Assembly (NCBI GenBank): GCA_001897155.1
Contig: MKSF01000003.1
Location: forward strand, 1 to 64,000
DNA from: Bacteroidetes bacterium 47-18
GTDB taxonomy: Bacteria; Bacteroidota; Bacteroidia; Chitinophagales; Chitinophagaceae
DNA: 64,000 nt
Reading direction: 5' to 3'
Every line of letters begins with the position of its first letter. Positions within the stretch are counted from its first letter, which is position 1. Of this stretch, positions 41,460 through 51,145 are shown piece by piece. A program made the position numbers and the translations under genes. The notes beneath the pieces are model-generated. The model was not told where the DNA came from. It saw only the letters and a list, made by a program, of their open reading frames with translations, and did not search any database.

Positions 41460-42659
41460 ATGCGTCCTTCAGTAACTCCCGGATTCTCCTATATTCCGTT
41501 AGAGGAAACTTTGGAAATCATTCCAAGCCAGAGAAGTATTTTCATTGGTATTCCCAAAGAAAGCTCTTTCCAGGAAAACAGGGTGGCGCTCACTCCGGAC
41601 GCCGTTGCCGTCCTTGTGAATAATGGCAACAGGGTGGTGATAGAGCACAATGCGGGAGAACGATCTTCTTTTACAGACAACGATTACAGTGAAGCCGGCG
41701 CGCAGGTATCCTACGACAAGGCGGAAGTCTTCAGGGCGGATATGATCATCAAGTCCGCACCTATATCTGAAGAGGAAGTCTGCCTGCTGCAGCCCAACCA
41801 GGTCATCATTTCCCCCGTGCACCTGCCGTTCCTGAAATCCAAGATAGTGGAGCAGCTGATGAAGAAGAAGATCATCGCCATAGCCTTTGACTCCATTAAG
41901 GATGACTCCGGCACCTACCCTATCGTACGCTCTATGAGCGAGATAGCAGGCAGCAGCTCCATTATGACGGCAGCCAAATATTTAAGCAATATACACAGCG
42001 GCACCGGCATCCTGCTGGGCGGCATTTCCGGCATCCCGCCTGCAAAAGTGGTGATACTGGGCGCCGGCGTGGTGGCTGAGTTCGCCGCCAGGACCGCCCT
42101 GGGACTGGGCGCCACCGTAAAAATATTTGACAATTCCATCTACCGGCTGATGCGCATCCAGAATAACCTGGGACGCCGGCTGTACACATCCGTGATAGAT
42201 CCCAAGGCCCTACAGAAGGAGCTGAGCACCGCCGATGTGGTCGTAGGCGCCCTGAAGCCCATTAACGGTGTAACACCCGTAGTGGTGACGGAAAGCATGG
42301 TAGAGACCATGAAATCCGGGTCCGTTATCGTGGATGTGAGCATTGACAGGGGCGGCTGCTTTGAGACCTCCAGGGCCACCACACACGAAAATCCTGTGTT
42401 CGCCAAACACGACGTGATACATTACTGCGTGCCCAATATCGCTTCCGGCGTATCGCGCACCGCTTCCAAAGCCATCAGCAATGTACTGATGCCCATCATC
42501 CTGAGATGCTCGGAGCTGGGCGGTATCGAAAATGTGCTGCACTCCAAGCAGGGCATACGTAACGGCGTTTACCTGTTTAAAGGATGCGTGACCAGCCAGA
42601 CCATAGCCAAGCGGTTCAACCTCAAGTACACCGACATAGACCTGCTGATGGGCTTTTAA
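41460..42659 (+). CDS. ald: Alanine dehydrogenase
   Basis: A 399-residue NAD-dependent enzyme that interconverts L-alanine and pyruvate plus ammonia. The N-terminal catalytic half has IGIPKESSFQENRVALTPDAVAVLV with the conserved Arg and Lys. The NAD-binding Rossmann half starts at about 197 with VVILGAGVVAEFAARTALGLGA, and VIVDVSIDRGGCFETS and CVPNIASGVSRTAS follow. An N-terminal extension of about 27 residues precedes the usual start. It is the second gene of a likely two-gene unit with the isomerase. Confidence 0.92.
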   Translation: MRPSVTPGFSYIPLEETLEIIPSQRSIFIGIPKESSFQENRVALTPDAVAVLVNNGNRVVIEHNAGERSSFTDNDYSEAGAQVSYDKAEVFRADMIIKSAPISEEEVCLLQPNQVIISPVHLPFLKSKIVEQLMKKKIIAIAFDSIKDDSGTYPIVRSMSEIAGSSSIMTAAKYLSNIHSGTGILLGGISGIPPAKVVILGAGVVAEFAARTALGLGATVKIFDNSIYRLMRIQNNLGRRLYTSVIDPKALQKELSTADVVVGALKPINGVTPVVVTESMVETMKSGSVIVDVSIDRGGCFETSRATTHENPVFAKHDVIHYCVPNIASGVSRTASKAISNVLMPIILRCSELGGIENVLHSKQGIRNGVYLFKGCVTSQTIAKRFNLKYTDIDLLMGF

Positions 42660-42712
42660 CGGCCCCTTGCGCCCGATAAATAAAATGTCTTTGCATTCTA
42701 AATGTACTTGTT

Positions 42713-42720
42713 TAACTTTG
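42713..42720 (+). promoter_or_regulatory. -7 element TAACTTTG for odhB
   Basis: Exact TAnnTTTG match, 59 bp before ATG 42780. Confidence 0.55.
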
Positions 42721-42779
42721 TACGCACATTAAAAAAAGAAATCACAACTTTATTATAAACTCATTATATCTATATTAAA

Positions 42780-44018
42780 ATGATAGAGATAAAAGTACCA
42801 CCTGTAGGCGAATCAATTAGTGAAGTAACACTCGTTCAATGGATCAAAAAAGACGGAGAATGGGTAGAAAGGGACGAGATAATTTGCGAATTGGAATCCG
42901 AAAAAGCTACATTTGAGCTCAACGCCGAAAAAGCAGGGATTCTGCATATAGTAGCACAGGAGGGAGATACATTAAATATAGATGATGTTGCCTGTAAGAT
43001 AGATGATGAAGCTGCACGCCCCGAAGGTGCCGCTGCCCCGGCAGCACCGGCACAGGAAACGTCTGCAGCGCCTGCGGCACAAGCAGCACAGCCTGAGAAA
43101 GCGGCAGCACCGGCTTCCGCTCCCGTACAGTCTGATGTAAAAGCAACGCCCGTGGCCAACGCCATTATGGCCGATAAGAAAGTGAACCCGTCAACGGTTA
43201 CCGGCAGCGGCACCAATGGTAAAATACTGAAGCATGATGTTTTATCAGCATTGGAAAACCCGGGACGTACACCAGGCAAACCGATGTTCAGCCGCGAAGA
43301 GAAAGCTACCAAAATGAGCAATCTCCGTAAGACCGTATCCAGGAGGCTGGTAGAGGCCAAAAATACAACGGCCATGCTCACCACTTTCAATGAAGTGGAT
43401 ATGGGCCCTGTTATGGATATCCGTAAAAAATACAAAGACACCTTCAAGGAAAAGCACGGCATCAACCTCGGGTTTATGTCTTTCTTTACCAAGGCATGTA
43501 CCATTGCCCTCCAGGAATGGCCTGCCGTCAATTCCTATATTGACGGAGAGAATATCATCAGCCACGAGTACTGTGATATCTCCATAGCCGTATCCGCCCC
43601 GAAAGGCCTGGTAGTACCGGTCATCAGGAACGCAGAAAGCCTCAGCATGGCTGAAATAGAAGGCGCGGTAGCCGGACTTGCCAAAAAAGCACGCGATAAT
43701 AAATTAACAATAGATGAGATGACAGGGGGAACATTCACCATTACCAATGGTGGCGTGTTCGGGTCACTGATGAGCACCCCTATCATTAATATACCTCAGT
43801 CTGCTATATTGGGAATGCACAAAATACAGGACAGGGCGATGGTAATAGATGGTAAAATAGAAATCCGCCCTATGATGTATCTGGCATTATCCTACGACCA
43901 TAGAATTATTGACGGCAGAGAGTCGGTAGGATTTCTGGTAAGAGTAAAAGAACTTTTGGAAAAGCCGGAATTACTGTTATTTGGTAAGGACCCGGTTCAG
44001 GCATTATTGGAATTGTAA
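42780..44018 (+). CDS. odhB: 2-oxoglutarate dehydrogenase E2, dihydrolipoyl succinyltransferase
   Basis: A 412-residue E2 subunit of the TCA-cycle 2-oxoglutarate dehydrogenase. The lipoyl domain (1-76) carries Lys42 in [10 protein letters not shown]. An Ala/Pro-rich swinging linker (about 77-122) follows, then an E1/E3-binding domain (about 123-158: [30 protein letters not shown]) and the catalytic core (about 180-412) with the His motif [11 protein letters not shown] at about 373. It is complete. The E1 gene (odhA/sucA) is not adjacent, unlike the usual pairing. It has its own promoter and terminator. Confidence 0.93.
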   Translation: MIEIKVPPVGESISEVTLVQWIKKDGEWVERDEIICELESEKATFELNAEKAGILHIVAQEGDTLNIDDVACKIDDEAARPEGAAAPAAPAQETSAAPAAQAAQPEKAAAPASAPVQSDVKATPVANAIMADKKVNPSTVTGSGTNGKILKHDVLSALENPGRTPGKPMFSREEKATKMSNLRKTVSRRLVEAKNTTAMLTTFNEVDMGPVMDIRKKYKDTFKEKHGINLGFMSFFTKACTIALQEWPAVNSYIDGENIISHEYCDISIAVSAPKGLVVPVIRNAESLSMAEIEGAVAGLAKKARDNKLTIDEMTGGTFTITNGGVFGSLMSTPIINIPQSAILGMHKIQDRAMVIDGKIEIRPMMYLALSYDHRIIDGRESVGFLVRVKELLEKPELLLFGKDPVQALLEL

Positions 44019-44034
44019 GAAATTCATTACCTCC

Positions 44035-44069
44035 AGAACGCTGCAGTCTTCCCTAAGCTGCAGCGTTCT
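44035..44069 (+). terminator. Terminator after odhB
   Basis: Perfect arms AGAACGCTGCAG (44035-44046) / CTGCAGCGTTCT (44058-44069) followed by TTATT. Confidence 0.88.
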
Positions 44070-44190
44070 TTATTATATGCCGCCAAGGCTGCTCGTATGC
44101 TGCATATCCCAACCCATGCCGTTCCTGGCATCACCAGGTACGAACTTTGTTAAATCAGAAGATTATCTTTCGTTAAGAATGATTTAATTG

Positions 44191-44198
44191 TAATTTTG
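44191..44198 (+). promoter_or_regulatory. -7 element TAATTTTG for mqo
   Basis: Exact TAnnTTTG match, 55 bp before ATG 44254; a TTTCG at 44168-44172 sits at -33 distance. Confidence 0.6.
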
Positions 44199-44253
44199 CA
44201 CTCGCTTGTTTCTACAATATTTAAGACCATCAATATTATAAATCATTTACAAC

Positions 44254-45735
44254 ATGAGCAATGCAGTTCAAACGGATGTAGTACTTATCGGTGCAGGTAT
44301 TATGAGTGCAACTTTAGGTGTTTTTTTAAATGAACTCGAGCCCCAATATACCATTCAGATATTTGAAAGACTGGACAGAATAGGCGGAGAAAGCTCTGAT
44401 GCCTGGAACAATGCCGGTACAGGGCATGCGGCATTATGCGAGCTGAACTACACCCCTGAACAAGGTGATGGCAGTATAGAAACCGTCAAAGCCGTAAATA
44501 TCATGGAGCAGTTCGAGGTTTCCAAGCAGTTCTGGTCCTACCTGATCAGGACCGGGCGGATATCTGATCCCAAATCGTTCATCAGGCAGGTACCGCACAT
44601 GAGCTTTGTGACCGGCGATAAGGATGTCACCTACTTAAAGAAAAGATACGACGCCCTTCAGAAATATAAACTATTCCGGCACATGGTCTATTCGGAAGAC
44701 CATGGACAAATCGGGAAATGGGCGCCCCTGATCACTACGGGCCGTGATCCCGGTGAAAAGATCGCCGCGACCTTTTCAGATATGGGCACCGATGTCAACT
44801 TCGGTGAGCTCACCAGGATATTAATTAAAAACCTGGAACAGCAAGGGAATACCCACGCGCATCTCCGGCACCAGGTAGCCGACCTGAAACAGCAAAGCGA
44901 CGGCACCTGGACCGTTAAGGTAAAGGACCTCGGCACAGGCCATACCAGGACCGTCCACGCACGCTTTGTCTTTATCGGTGCCGGCGGCGGCTCCCTGGCG
45001 CTCCTGCAGCGCTCGCGCATCCCGGAAGCCAGGCAGTTCGGCGGCTTCCCGGTGGGGGGCCAGTGGCTGGTGTGCAATAATCCCAAGATCGCTGCACAGC
45101 ATAACGCCAAGGTGTACGGACAGGCTTCCGTAGGCGCTCCCCCGATGAGCGTACCGCACCTGGACACCCGCGTAATAGGAGATAACAAGGCTATTCTCTT
45201 CGGCCCCTTTGCCACCTTCTCTACCAAATTCCTGAAAGAGGGTTCGCTCTGGGACCTGTTCGAGACGGTAAAATGGTACAATATGTTCCCGATGCTCAAA
45301 GTAGGACTCAACAACTTTGCGCTGGAAAAATACCTGATCCAGCAGTTGCGCTTATCAGCCAGTGACCGCGTGGAAGAACTGAGAAAATTCTACCCGGATG
45401 CAAAAGCCGAGGACTGGAAGCTGGAAACTGCGGGCCAGCGGGTACAGGTTATCAAGAACGACAGGGAAAAAGGCGCCATACTACAATTCGGAACCGAGCT
45501 GGTCACCAGCCGGGACGGCACCATAGGCGCATTATTAGGCGCATCACCCGGCGCTTCTACCGCGGTATCTGTCATGCTGAACCTGCTTAAGAAATGCTTT
45601 GCGGACAAGTATGAATCAACTTATAAGAACAAGCTGAAAGATATCATCCCTTCCTACGGTGAATCGCTCGAAAAGAATGACGCGCTGCGGGAGCAGGTCA
45701 GGGACGAGGCCGCCCGCCTGCTGGAGCTTCGCTGA
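44254..45735 (+). CDS. mqo: Malate:quinone oxidoreductase
   Basis: A 493-residue FAD-dependent peripheral membrane enzyme that oxidises malate to oxaloacetate and reduces the quinone pool. The dinucleotide-binding LIGAGIMSATLG lies at residues 11-22, followed by ERLDRIGGESSDAWNNAGTGHAALCELNYTP, a block specific to Mqo. The C-terminal region GTELVTSRDGTIGALLGASPGASTAVSVML is also typical. It is complete and in its own transcription unit, with the composite hairpin at 45773 as probable terminator. Confidence 0.95.
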   Translation: MSNAVQTDVVLIGAGIMSATLGVFLNELEPQYTIQIFERLDRIGGESSDAWNNAGTGHAALCELNYTPEQGDGSIETVKAVNIMEQFEVSKQFWSYLIRTGRISDPKSFIRQVPHMSFVTGDKDVTYLKKRYDALQKYKLFRHMVYSEDHGQIGKWAPLITTGRDPGEKIAATFSDMGTDVNFGELTRILIKNLEQQGNTHAHLRHQVADLKQQSDGTWTVKVKDLGTGHTRTVHARFVFIGAGGGSLALLQRSRIPEARQFGGFPVGGQWLVCNNPKIAAQHNAKVYGQASVGAPPMSVPHLDTRVIGDNKAILFGPFATFSTKFLKEGSLWDLFETVKWYNMFPMLKVGLNNFALEKYLIQQLRLSASDRVEELRKFYPDAKAEDWKLETAGQRVQVIKNDREKGAILQFGTELVTSRDGTIGALLGASPGASTAVSVMLNLLKKCFADKYESTYKNKLKDIIPSYGESLEKNDALREQVRDEAARLLELR

Positions 45736-45772
45736 TATATCCTTTAATATATACAAGAGACCGTATAAAAGA

Positions 45773-45853
45773 AAACAACCCTGTCATATGGAGCTAAGTC
45801 CGGGTATTGACAGGGTTGTTTAGTTATATCACATTTCGACAGGCTCAATGTGA
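45773..45853. repeat. Composite palindromic element, copy B (inverted relative to 7443-7523); terminator of mqo
   Basis: AAACAACCCTGTC (45773-45785) / GACAGGGTTGTTT (45809-45821), then TCACATT (45829-45835) / AATGTGA (45847-45853). The order and loops match the reverse complement of copy A. Its T-tract on the plus strand makes it a likely terminator for mqo, 38 bp past the stop. A further partial copy of the smaller palindrome lies at about 45860-45890. Confidence 0.8.
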
Positions 45854-45904
45854 CACGATAAACTTAATGTGATACGACAGGCTCAATGCGACCATACAAG
45901 AGGC

Positions 45905-46110
45905 TTTTTAAATTGGCCACTGTCATTATATTTACTGACTATCTATATAGGAAACAAAGCCATTACAAGCCACCAATTATAAGAGAAGCCTCACATCCGT
46001 TCGGAATGACCAGTCCCCTAAATACCTTTATAGCAAAAGCGTTTCTGAACCGCAGAGAGACACTCCCCAGCGAAGCAAATCCCTAATAAAAGATTGTTGC
46101 CTGTAAGCAG
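45905..46110 (-). repeat. Interspersed repeat unit 8, inverted (core 45979-46010)
   Basis: Read on the minus strand it shows the left block (ggcaacaatcttttatta, ttgcttcgct, cttttgctataaa), the core gtcattccgaacggatgtga then g.cttctcttata, and the right flank taatggctttgtttc plus atatagatagtcag. It fills most of the 403-bp gap between mqo and the convergent S41 protease. Confidence 0.82.
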
Positions 46111-46138
46111 AGAATTTTATACAGGCGGTCAATTCCCG

Positions 46139-47770
46139 CTAAAACGTGCTGTTTTCACTTTCCGGCCCCACGCCGTATACCAGCTCTTTGATATACGCTA
46201 TCTCCCTGTCGTAATCCCTTAAGACATCATCTTTGCCGGAACGGACCTCCACATCGGGAATAACGCCCCTGCCGGGTAAACCCTGCGGGCTGTAAGGAGA
46301 GATATTTATCGTGCCCACACGGAAAATCATACGCGTTCTTCTTAATTTCAGCATGGGCAGCTTGCCTGCGACCGTGCCGTTATAGGCGCCGCCGGTCTCC
46401 TGTCCTACGATAAGGCCTCTTTGCTCACTGTGAAAATTGGCGGCCAGGATAGCCGCGGCAGAGAATGTGCCGCCGTCCGTGACCAGGTAAACATTTCCCT
46501 CGTACTTCAGGTCGCTGGCAGGTCTTACCCTGCTCTGACGCATCCGGTAGGAATAGGTGCCATCCCCGTTAGACCTTGTCCTGCTGCAATAAATGATACC
46601 GTCTACGGTCACTATGGGCACCGCTATAGGGTACAGCCATACCGGCATATTTTTAAGGGTCCAGAACGGCATCTTTATCTTGGAAAGCGTTTTGGCCCTG
46701 GGGTTTATAGTGGCAAAGCTGTCACCTGCAGCCAGGTAGCCGTGCAGCCTGTGCAGCTCCGCAAGCCTTCCTCCCGGGTTACCTCTCAGGTCCACGACCA
46801 GGTTAGGTATGCCCAGCTTTTTCAGGCTGTCAAAAACCTCCTGGTAACCTTTGGAATAGAACAGGCCCTCCGTAAAATTCCGTACCGTAAAGATAGCCAG
46901 TTGGGAGTCTACGATCTCCAGCTCCTTGGCATACCTGCCCGTTTCTGCATTATAGCCGTAATATTCTTTTTTCACCAACGGTTTTTCCTTCAGCGCAGCT
47001 ATCCTCGCTGTTCTTACAGAATCCGTAAGCATGCTGTCTGACTCAATAAGGGCTACCGCAAGGGAATCCCTGTACTTCACCACGCTGTCGATCTCGTTCT
47101 TATAAGACCGTACTACGGTCTGGGTGAATGTGCTGTCCGGCGTTTTAAGGCTCAGCACTACCGTATCCACACGGCCAAAAAGGCGGCTGTACAGCGCCAG
47201 GATATTAGAGGATGTGACATGATCGAAATAAGCGTCATTCTTATCTCCGTCGCCTGTAATGACATTCCTGAAGGTATCTTTTAAAAGCTGCGGTGTGATG
47301 CTGTTGATCCTCAATACCTCAGCTCCCCTGACCAGGTGCGTATCCACCGTAAGGTCCTCCACCAGGTAATACCTGTTATCTTCCGCCTTCAGCCTGAACT
47401 GCGCAAGCGGGCTTTTGGAACCTTTGTACCGCTGCTGCTCCTCTTTGGTATAGCGCTGCTGCATCGGGTACAGGCCGGAATGTCCCTGTCTCACCTGCGC
47501 CACCAGGGGCGCGAAACGCATATAGAATTCCCTGGGGCTCATAGGGCGGGTAATAGTATTCCTAAAGCTGTCAAAAGAGGCGTACAGCCGGTCCTTATCC
47601 GTGTACCAATCAAGGTCGGGGTGCATGGTGAACAGTTTCTTCTGCACATACTTTATATCCCTGTGCATGGCTTTTACCGTAAGCGGCTCTTCCAGGCGCT
47701 CATTATATTTCTTTACAGAGGCGCAACTGCCCAGCAAAGCGATCATCAGCCAATACAAACAATATCTCAT
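46139..47770 (-). CDS. S41 family (C-terminal processing-like) peptidase lipoprotein
   Basis: A 543-residue lipoprotein starting at ATG 47770 (MRYCLYWLMIALLGSC, lipobox LGSC); a longer frame upstream lacks a signal. The S41 protease core lies at about 300-530: ELEIVDSQLAIFTVRNF, PNLVVDLRGNPGGRLAEL and the catalytic Ser in TDGGTFSAAAILAANF (about 440), then GQETGGAYNG. No clear PDZ domain is seen; residues 60-290 form an unassigned N-terminal region. It probably acts in the periplasm on proteins; the substrate is unknown. Confidence 0.88.
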   Translation of the reverse strand: MRYCLYWLMIALLGSCASVKKYNERLEEPLTVKAMHRDIKYVQKKLFTMHPDLDWYTDKDRLYASFDSFRNTITRPMSPREFYMRFAPLVAQVRQGHSGLYPMQQRYTKEEQQRYKGSKSPLAQFRLKAEDNRYYLVEDLTVDTHLVRGAEVLRINSITPQLLKDTFRNVITGDGDKNDAYFDHVTSSNILALYSRLFGRVDTVVLSLKTPDSTFTQTVVRSYKNEIDSVVKYRDSLAVALIESDSMLTDSVRTARIAALKEKPLVKKEYYGYNAETGRYAKELEIVDSQLAIFTVRNFTEGLFYSKGYQEVFDSLKKLGIPNLVVDLRGNPGGRLAELHRLHGYLAAGDSFATINPRAKTLSKIKMPFWTLKNMPVWLYPIAVPIVTVDGIIYCSRTRSNGDGTYSYRMRQSRVRPASDLKYEGNVYLVTDGGTFSAAAILAANFHSEQRGLIVGQETGGAYNGTVAGKLPMLKLRRTRMIFRVGTINISPYSPQGLPGRGVIPDVEVRSGKDDVLRDYDREIAYIKELVYGVGPESENSTF

Positions 47771-47908
47771 CCTGCGAATTTTTAAGACATAAAAATAATG
47801 CGTTTCAGGGGCATTATAAATTTTTCTTAAAAAATTCCCCCGAAAACTCACCCGCCCCTCCGTAAGCAGGGAAGCCACAGATAGCTGCGGTAACTACGGA
47901 AATAAATA

Positions 47909-47916
47909 TATCTTTG
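47909..47916 (+). promoter_or_regulatory. -7 element TATCTTTG for argS
   Basis: Exact TAnnTTTG match, 40 bp before ATG 47957. Confidence 0.6.
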
Positions 47917-47956
47917 CACAATCCTTTATTAACAGGTATCAGAAAAGCAGACAGAT

Positions 47957-49750
47957 ATGACATCTTTAACCAGTACCATCAGGCATAAAGCGGCAGAGGC
48001 TTTCCTCGCCCTGTTCCCGGATTCGGGTATCACGCCGGAAGACATTACCATCAATGAGACCAAGCCTGAGTTTACAGGCGATTATACCATAGTATTATTT
48101 CCTTTCATCAAGAAGCTGAGGCAAAGCCCGGAAGCCCTGGGCGAACAGCTGGGTCAGCGCCTGGTAGCCGGCGATCCGCTGTTTACCGCCTATGAGGTCA
48201 TTAAAGGATTCCTGAACCTTACCGTGCAGGACAGCTACTTTATAGGCTTTGTAAAAGATCATTATAAGGACGCGGGTTTCGGAAAACATGCCCCGAAAGA
48301 TGCTGCCATTATGGTAGAATATTCATCTCCCAATACCAACAAGCCATTGCACTTCGGTCACCTGAGGAATAACTTTCTCGGCTGGTCCGTATCAGAGATA
48401 CTTAAAGAAAACGGGTACCGGGTCATTAAGGCCAACCTGGTTAATGACAGGGGCATACATATCTGTAAGTCTATGATCGCCTGGATGCGCTATGCCAACG
48501 GCACCACACCCGAAAGCACCGGCATCAAGGGCGACCACCTGGTAGGCGACTATTATGTGAAGTTCAATGACGCCTATAAGGCGGAGATAGCGGAGCTGAC
48601 AGCTCAGGGGAAAACGCAGGAAGAAGCGGAAAAGGAAGCCCCGATCATGCAGGAAGCACAGGAGCTCTTACGCAAATGGGAAGCGGGCGATCCTGAAGTG
48701 TACAGCCTCTGGAAAAAAATGAACGGCTGGGTGTATGAAGGCTTTGATATCACCTATAAGGCGCTCGGGCTGGATTTTGATAAATACTATTATGAAAGCG
48801 ATACCTACCTGCTGGGCAAGCACCTGGTGGAAGAAGGCCTGCAGAAAGGCATTCTCTTTAAAAAGGAGAACGGCTCCGTATGGATAGACCTCACGGAAGA
48901 CGGCCTCGATGAAAAGCTCCTGCTGCGTGCCGATGGCACCTCGGTGTATATGACCCAGGATATGGGCACGGCGCAGCTCAAGTATAACGATTATCATACA
49001 CAGAAAAGCATTTATGTCATTGCGGATGAGCAGAACTACCATATGCAGGTGCTGCGACTGATCATGCAAAAGCTGGGCGAACCCTGCGCGGACGGTATTT
49101 ACCACCTTTCCTACGGTATGGTGGAGCTGCCCTCCGGCCGGATGAAAAGCCGGGAAGGTACTGTAGTGGATGCCGATGATATGATCGCCGAAATGATCAG
49201 CCTGGCCAAGGCGCAGACGGAATCCGCCGGCAAGACCGAAGGCTTTACTGACGAAGAGCTGGAAGCCTTGTATAAAACGATCGGCCTGGGTGCGCTGAAA
49301 TTCTACCTGCTGCGGGTAGAGCCGCGCAAAAAAATGATATTCAATCCCGCTGAGTCCATAGACCTGCATGGGTTTACCGCCACCTTTATCCAGTATGCGC
49401 ACGCCCGTATCTGCTCCATATTGAAGAAGAACGAAGGCTGGGAAGACCGTATAACGGCACTGGATATCAGCAACCAGCCGCTGGCAACGCTGGAAAAAGC
49501 CATACTGCTGCACCTCGAACAATATCCGCAGATAGTGGCACAGGCAGCAGACGAATACAACCCGTCAGTATTATGTAATTATGCCTTTAAGCTGGCACAG
49601 TCGTTCAATTCCTTCTTTGACAAGCACTCCATTATCAGGGCGGAGAACGATAATATAAAGACCGTACGCCTGCTGCTGGCCAGTATGACCGCCAGTATCT
49701 TAAAAAGGACCATGGGTATGCTGGGCATCCAGGTGCCGGAAAGAATGTAA
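47957..49750 (+). CDS. argS: Arginyl-tRNA synthetase
   Basis: A 597-residue class I synthetase. An N-terminal additional domain (1-110) contacts the tRNA D-loop. The HIGH-type motif is HFGH (132-135) in VEYSSPNTNKPLHFGHLRN. The catalytic core continues through DEQNYHMQVLR and the KMSKS-equivalent MKSREGTVV. The C-terminal DALR anticodon-binding domain (about 470-597) begins HARICSILKK. It is complete. A perfect hairpin terminator follows. Confidence 0.96.
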   Translation: MTSLTSTIRHKAAEAFLALFPDSGITPEDITINETKPEFTGDYTIVLFPFIKKLRQSPEALGEQLGQRLVAGDPLFTAYEVIKGFLNLTVQDSYFIGFVKDHYKDAGFGKHAPKDAAIMVEYSSPNTNKPLHFGHLRNNFLGWSVSEILKENGYRVIKANLVNDRGIHICKSMIAWMRYANGTTPESTGIKGDHLVGDYYVKFNDAYKAEIAELTAQGKTQEEAEKEAPIMQEAQELLRKWEAGDPEVYSLWKKMNGWVYEGFDITYKALGLDFDKYYYESDTYLLGKHLVEEGLQKGILFKKENGSVWIDLTEDGLDEKLLLRADGTSVYMTQDMGTAQLKYNDYHTQKSIYVIADEQNYHMQVLRLIMQKLGEPCADGIYHLSYGMVELPSGRMKSREGTVVDADDMIAEMISLAKAQTESAGKTEGFTDEELEALYKTIGLGALKFYLLRVEPRKKMIFNPAESIDLHGFTATFIQYAHARICSILKKNEGWEDRITALDISNQPLATLEKAILLHLEQYPQIVAQAADEYNPSVLCNYAFKLAQSFNSFFDKHSIIRAENDNIKTVRLLLASMTASILKRTMGMLGIQVPERM

Positions 49751-49775
49751 ATCCTGTTCGTATCACGATTATCAA

Positions 49776-49806
49776 AAGAGCCTGTTGCACCAGCATACAG
49801 GCTCTT
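49776..49806 (+). terminator. Terminator after argS
   Basis: Perfect arms AAGAGCCTGT / ACAGGCTCTT with an 11-base loop, followed by a T-rich run at 49808-49815. Confidence 0.88.
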
Positions 49807-49932
49807 CTATTTTTTATGGATTTTATAGCATAACGCCATATTATGGCAGTGTGTTACAGGAACTTCAACCCTGTTTGCTTGCATAAATATTGTAATTTGC
49901 AGGATATACCTATAATAAGGCATCAATCAATT

Positions 49933-51132
49933 ATGAGAATATTACATACCGCAGACTGGCATTTAGGTAAAAGGCTGGATAATTTCTCCCGCCACGAGGA
50001 GCAACTGCTGGTACTGGAAGAGATCATAGCCATAGCAGACAGGGAAGCCGCAGATGTCGTGATCATCGCGGGCGACCTGTATGACAGCTTCAACCCTCCC
50101 ATGGAGTCACAGAGCCTGCTGTATAAAACCTTGAAACGCCTGGCAAAGGACGGTGAACGGCCTGTTATAGCCATAGCCGGCAACCACGACAGCCCGGACC
50201 GCATAGACAGCCCGGACCCCCTGGCCAGGGAATGCGGCATTATCTTTATCGGCAGACCCCGCGCGGAGATACAAAAATTCGAGGTAGCGGGCAGGTTCGC
50301 TATCACAACGACAGACCAGGGATTCCTGGAGCTGCAACTGCCGAAGCACCCTCCCCTGCGGCTGCTGCACACCGCCTTTGCCAATGAGCACCGGCTGAAG
50401 ACTTACCTGGGCGATGACAAAGGCACGGGCCTGCATACCCTGCTGCAGGAGCACTGGCAGACGCTGGCAGACACCTATTGCGATACACAGGGCATCAATA
50501 TCCTCGTTACGCACCTGTATATGCAGCAGGTGGGAAAACCCCTGGAAGAACCGGACGGCGAAAAGCCTTTAAAAGTAGGCAACGCGGACATCGTCTTCAC
50601 CCATGCGATACCGGAGCAGATCGGCTATACCGCGTTAGGGCACCTGCACCGGTATCATAATATTGGTACGGCTTCAAGGCCGGTAGTATATCCCGGCTCA
50701 CCCCTGGCCTACAGCTTCAGCGAAGCGGGCCAGCATAAGTACGTAATGCTCCTGGATGCACGGCCCGGGCAGGATATCACTTATCAGAAGATACCGCTGG
50801 CACAGGGTAAGCCATTGTACCGGAAAACATTTAACGATATCCCTTCCTGCCTGCTGTGGCTCAATGACCACCCGGAATGCCTTGTGGAGCTGACCCTGCT
50901 TTCAGATACCTTTTTAACGCCCGGCGAATTAAAGCAGCTGTATGATGCGCACAAAGGGATTGTCTTTATCATTCCCAGGATCAGCAGCGGGCAGGCTCAC
51001 CCGGAAACGGCCCGGCAACTGGACCTGAACCAGGACATTACTTCCCTGTTTGAGGCATACTTCACACAGAAGAACGGCCTCCCGCCGGGAAAAGAGCTGC
51101 TGGATATTTTTACAGAAATCGTACACGCTTAA
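49933..51132 (+). CDS. sbcD: DNA double-strand-break repair exonuclease subunit SbcD
   Basis: A 399-residue Mre11-type nuclease subunit. The calcineurin-like metallophosphoesterase motifs are all present: D8-x-H10 in HTADWHLGK, AGDLYD, AGNHDS, VTHLYM and GHLHR. With SbcC it degrades hairpins and blocked DNA ends in an ATP-dependent way. The ATG at 49933 gives the standard MRILHTADWH; an earlier ATG at 49843 adds 30 unrelated residues. sbcC begins 13 bp after the stop, and a nuclease gene follows sbcC. Confidence 0.95.
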   Translation: MRILHTADWHLGKRLDNFSRHEEQLLVLEEIIAIADREAADVVIIAGDLYDSFNPPMESQSLLYKTLKRLAKDGERPVIAIAGNHDSPDRIDSPDPLARECGIIFIGRPRAEIQKFEVAGRFAITTTDQGFLELQLPKHPPLRLLHTAFANEHRLKTYLGDDKGTGLHTLLQEHWQTLADTYCDTQGINILVTHLYMQQVGKPLEEPDGEKPLKVGNADIVFTHAIPEQIGYTALGHLHRYHNIGTASRPVVYPGSPLAYSFSEAGQHKYVMLLDARPGQDITYQKIPLAQGKPLYRKTFNDIPSCLLWLNDHPECLVELTLLSDTFLTPGELKQLYDAHKGIVFIIPRISSGQAHPETARQLDLNQDITSLFEAYFTQKNGLPPGKELLDIFTEIVHA

Positions 51133-51145
51133 CCGACCTCTTTTT

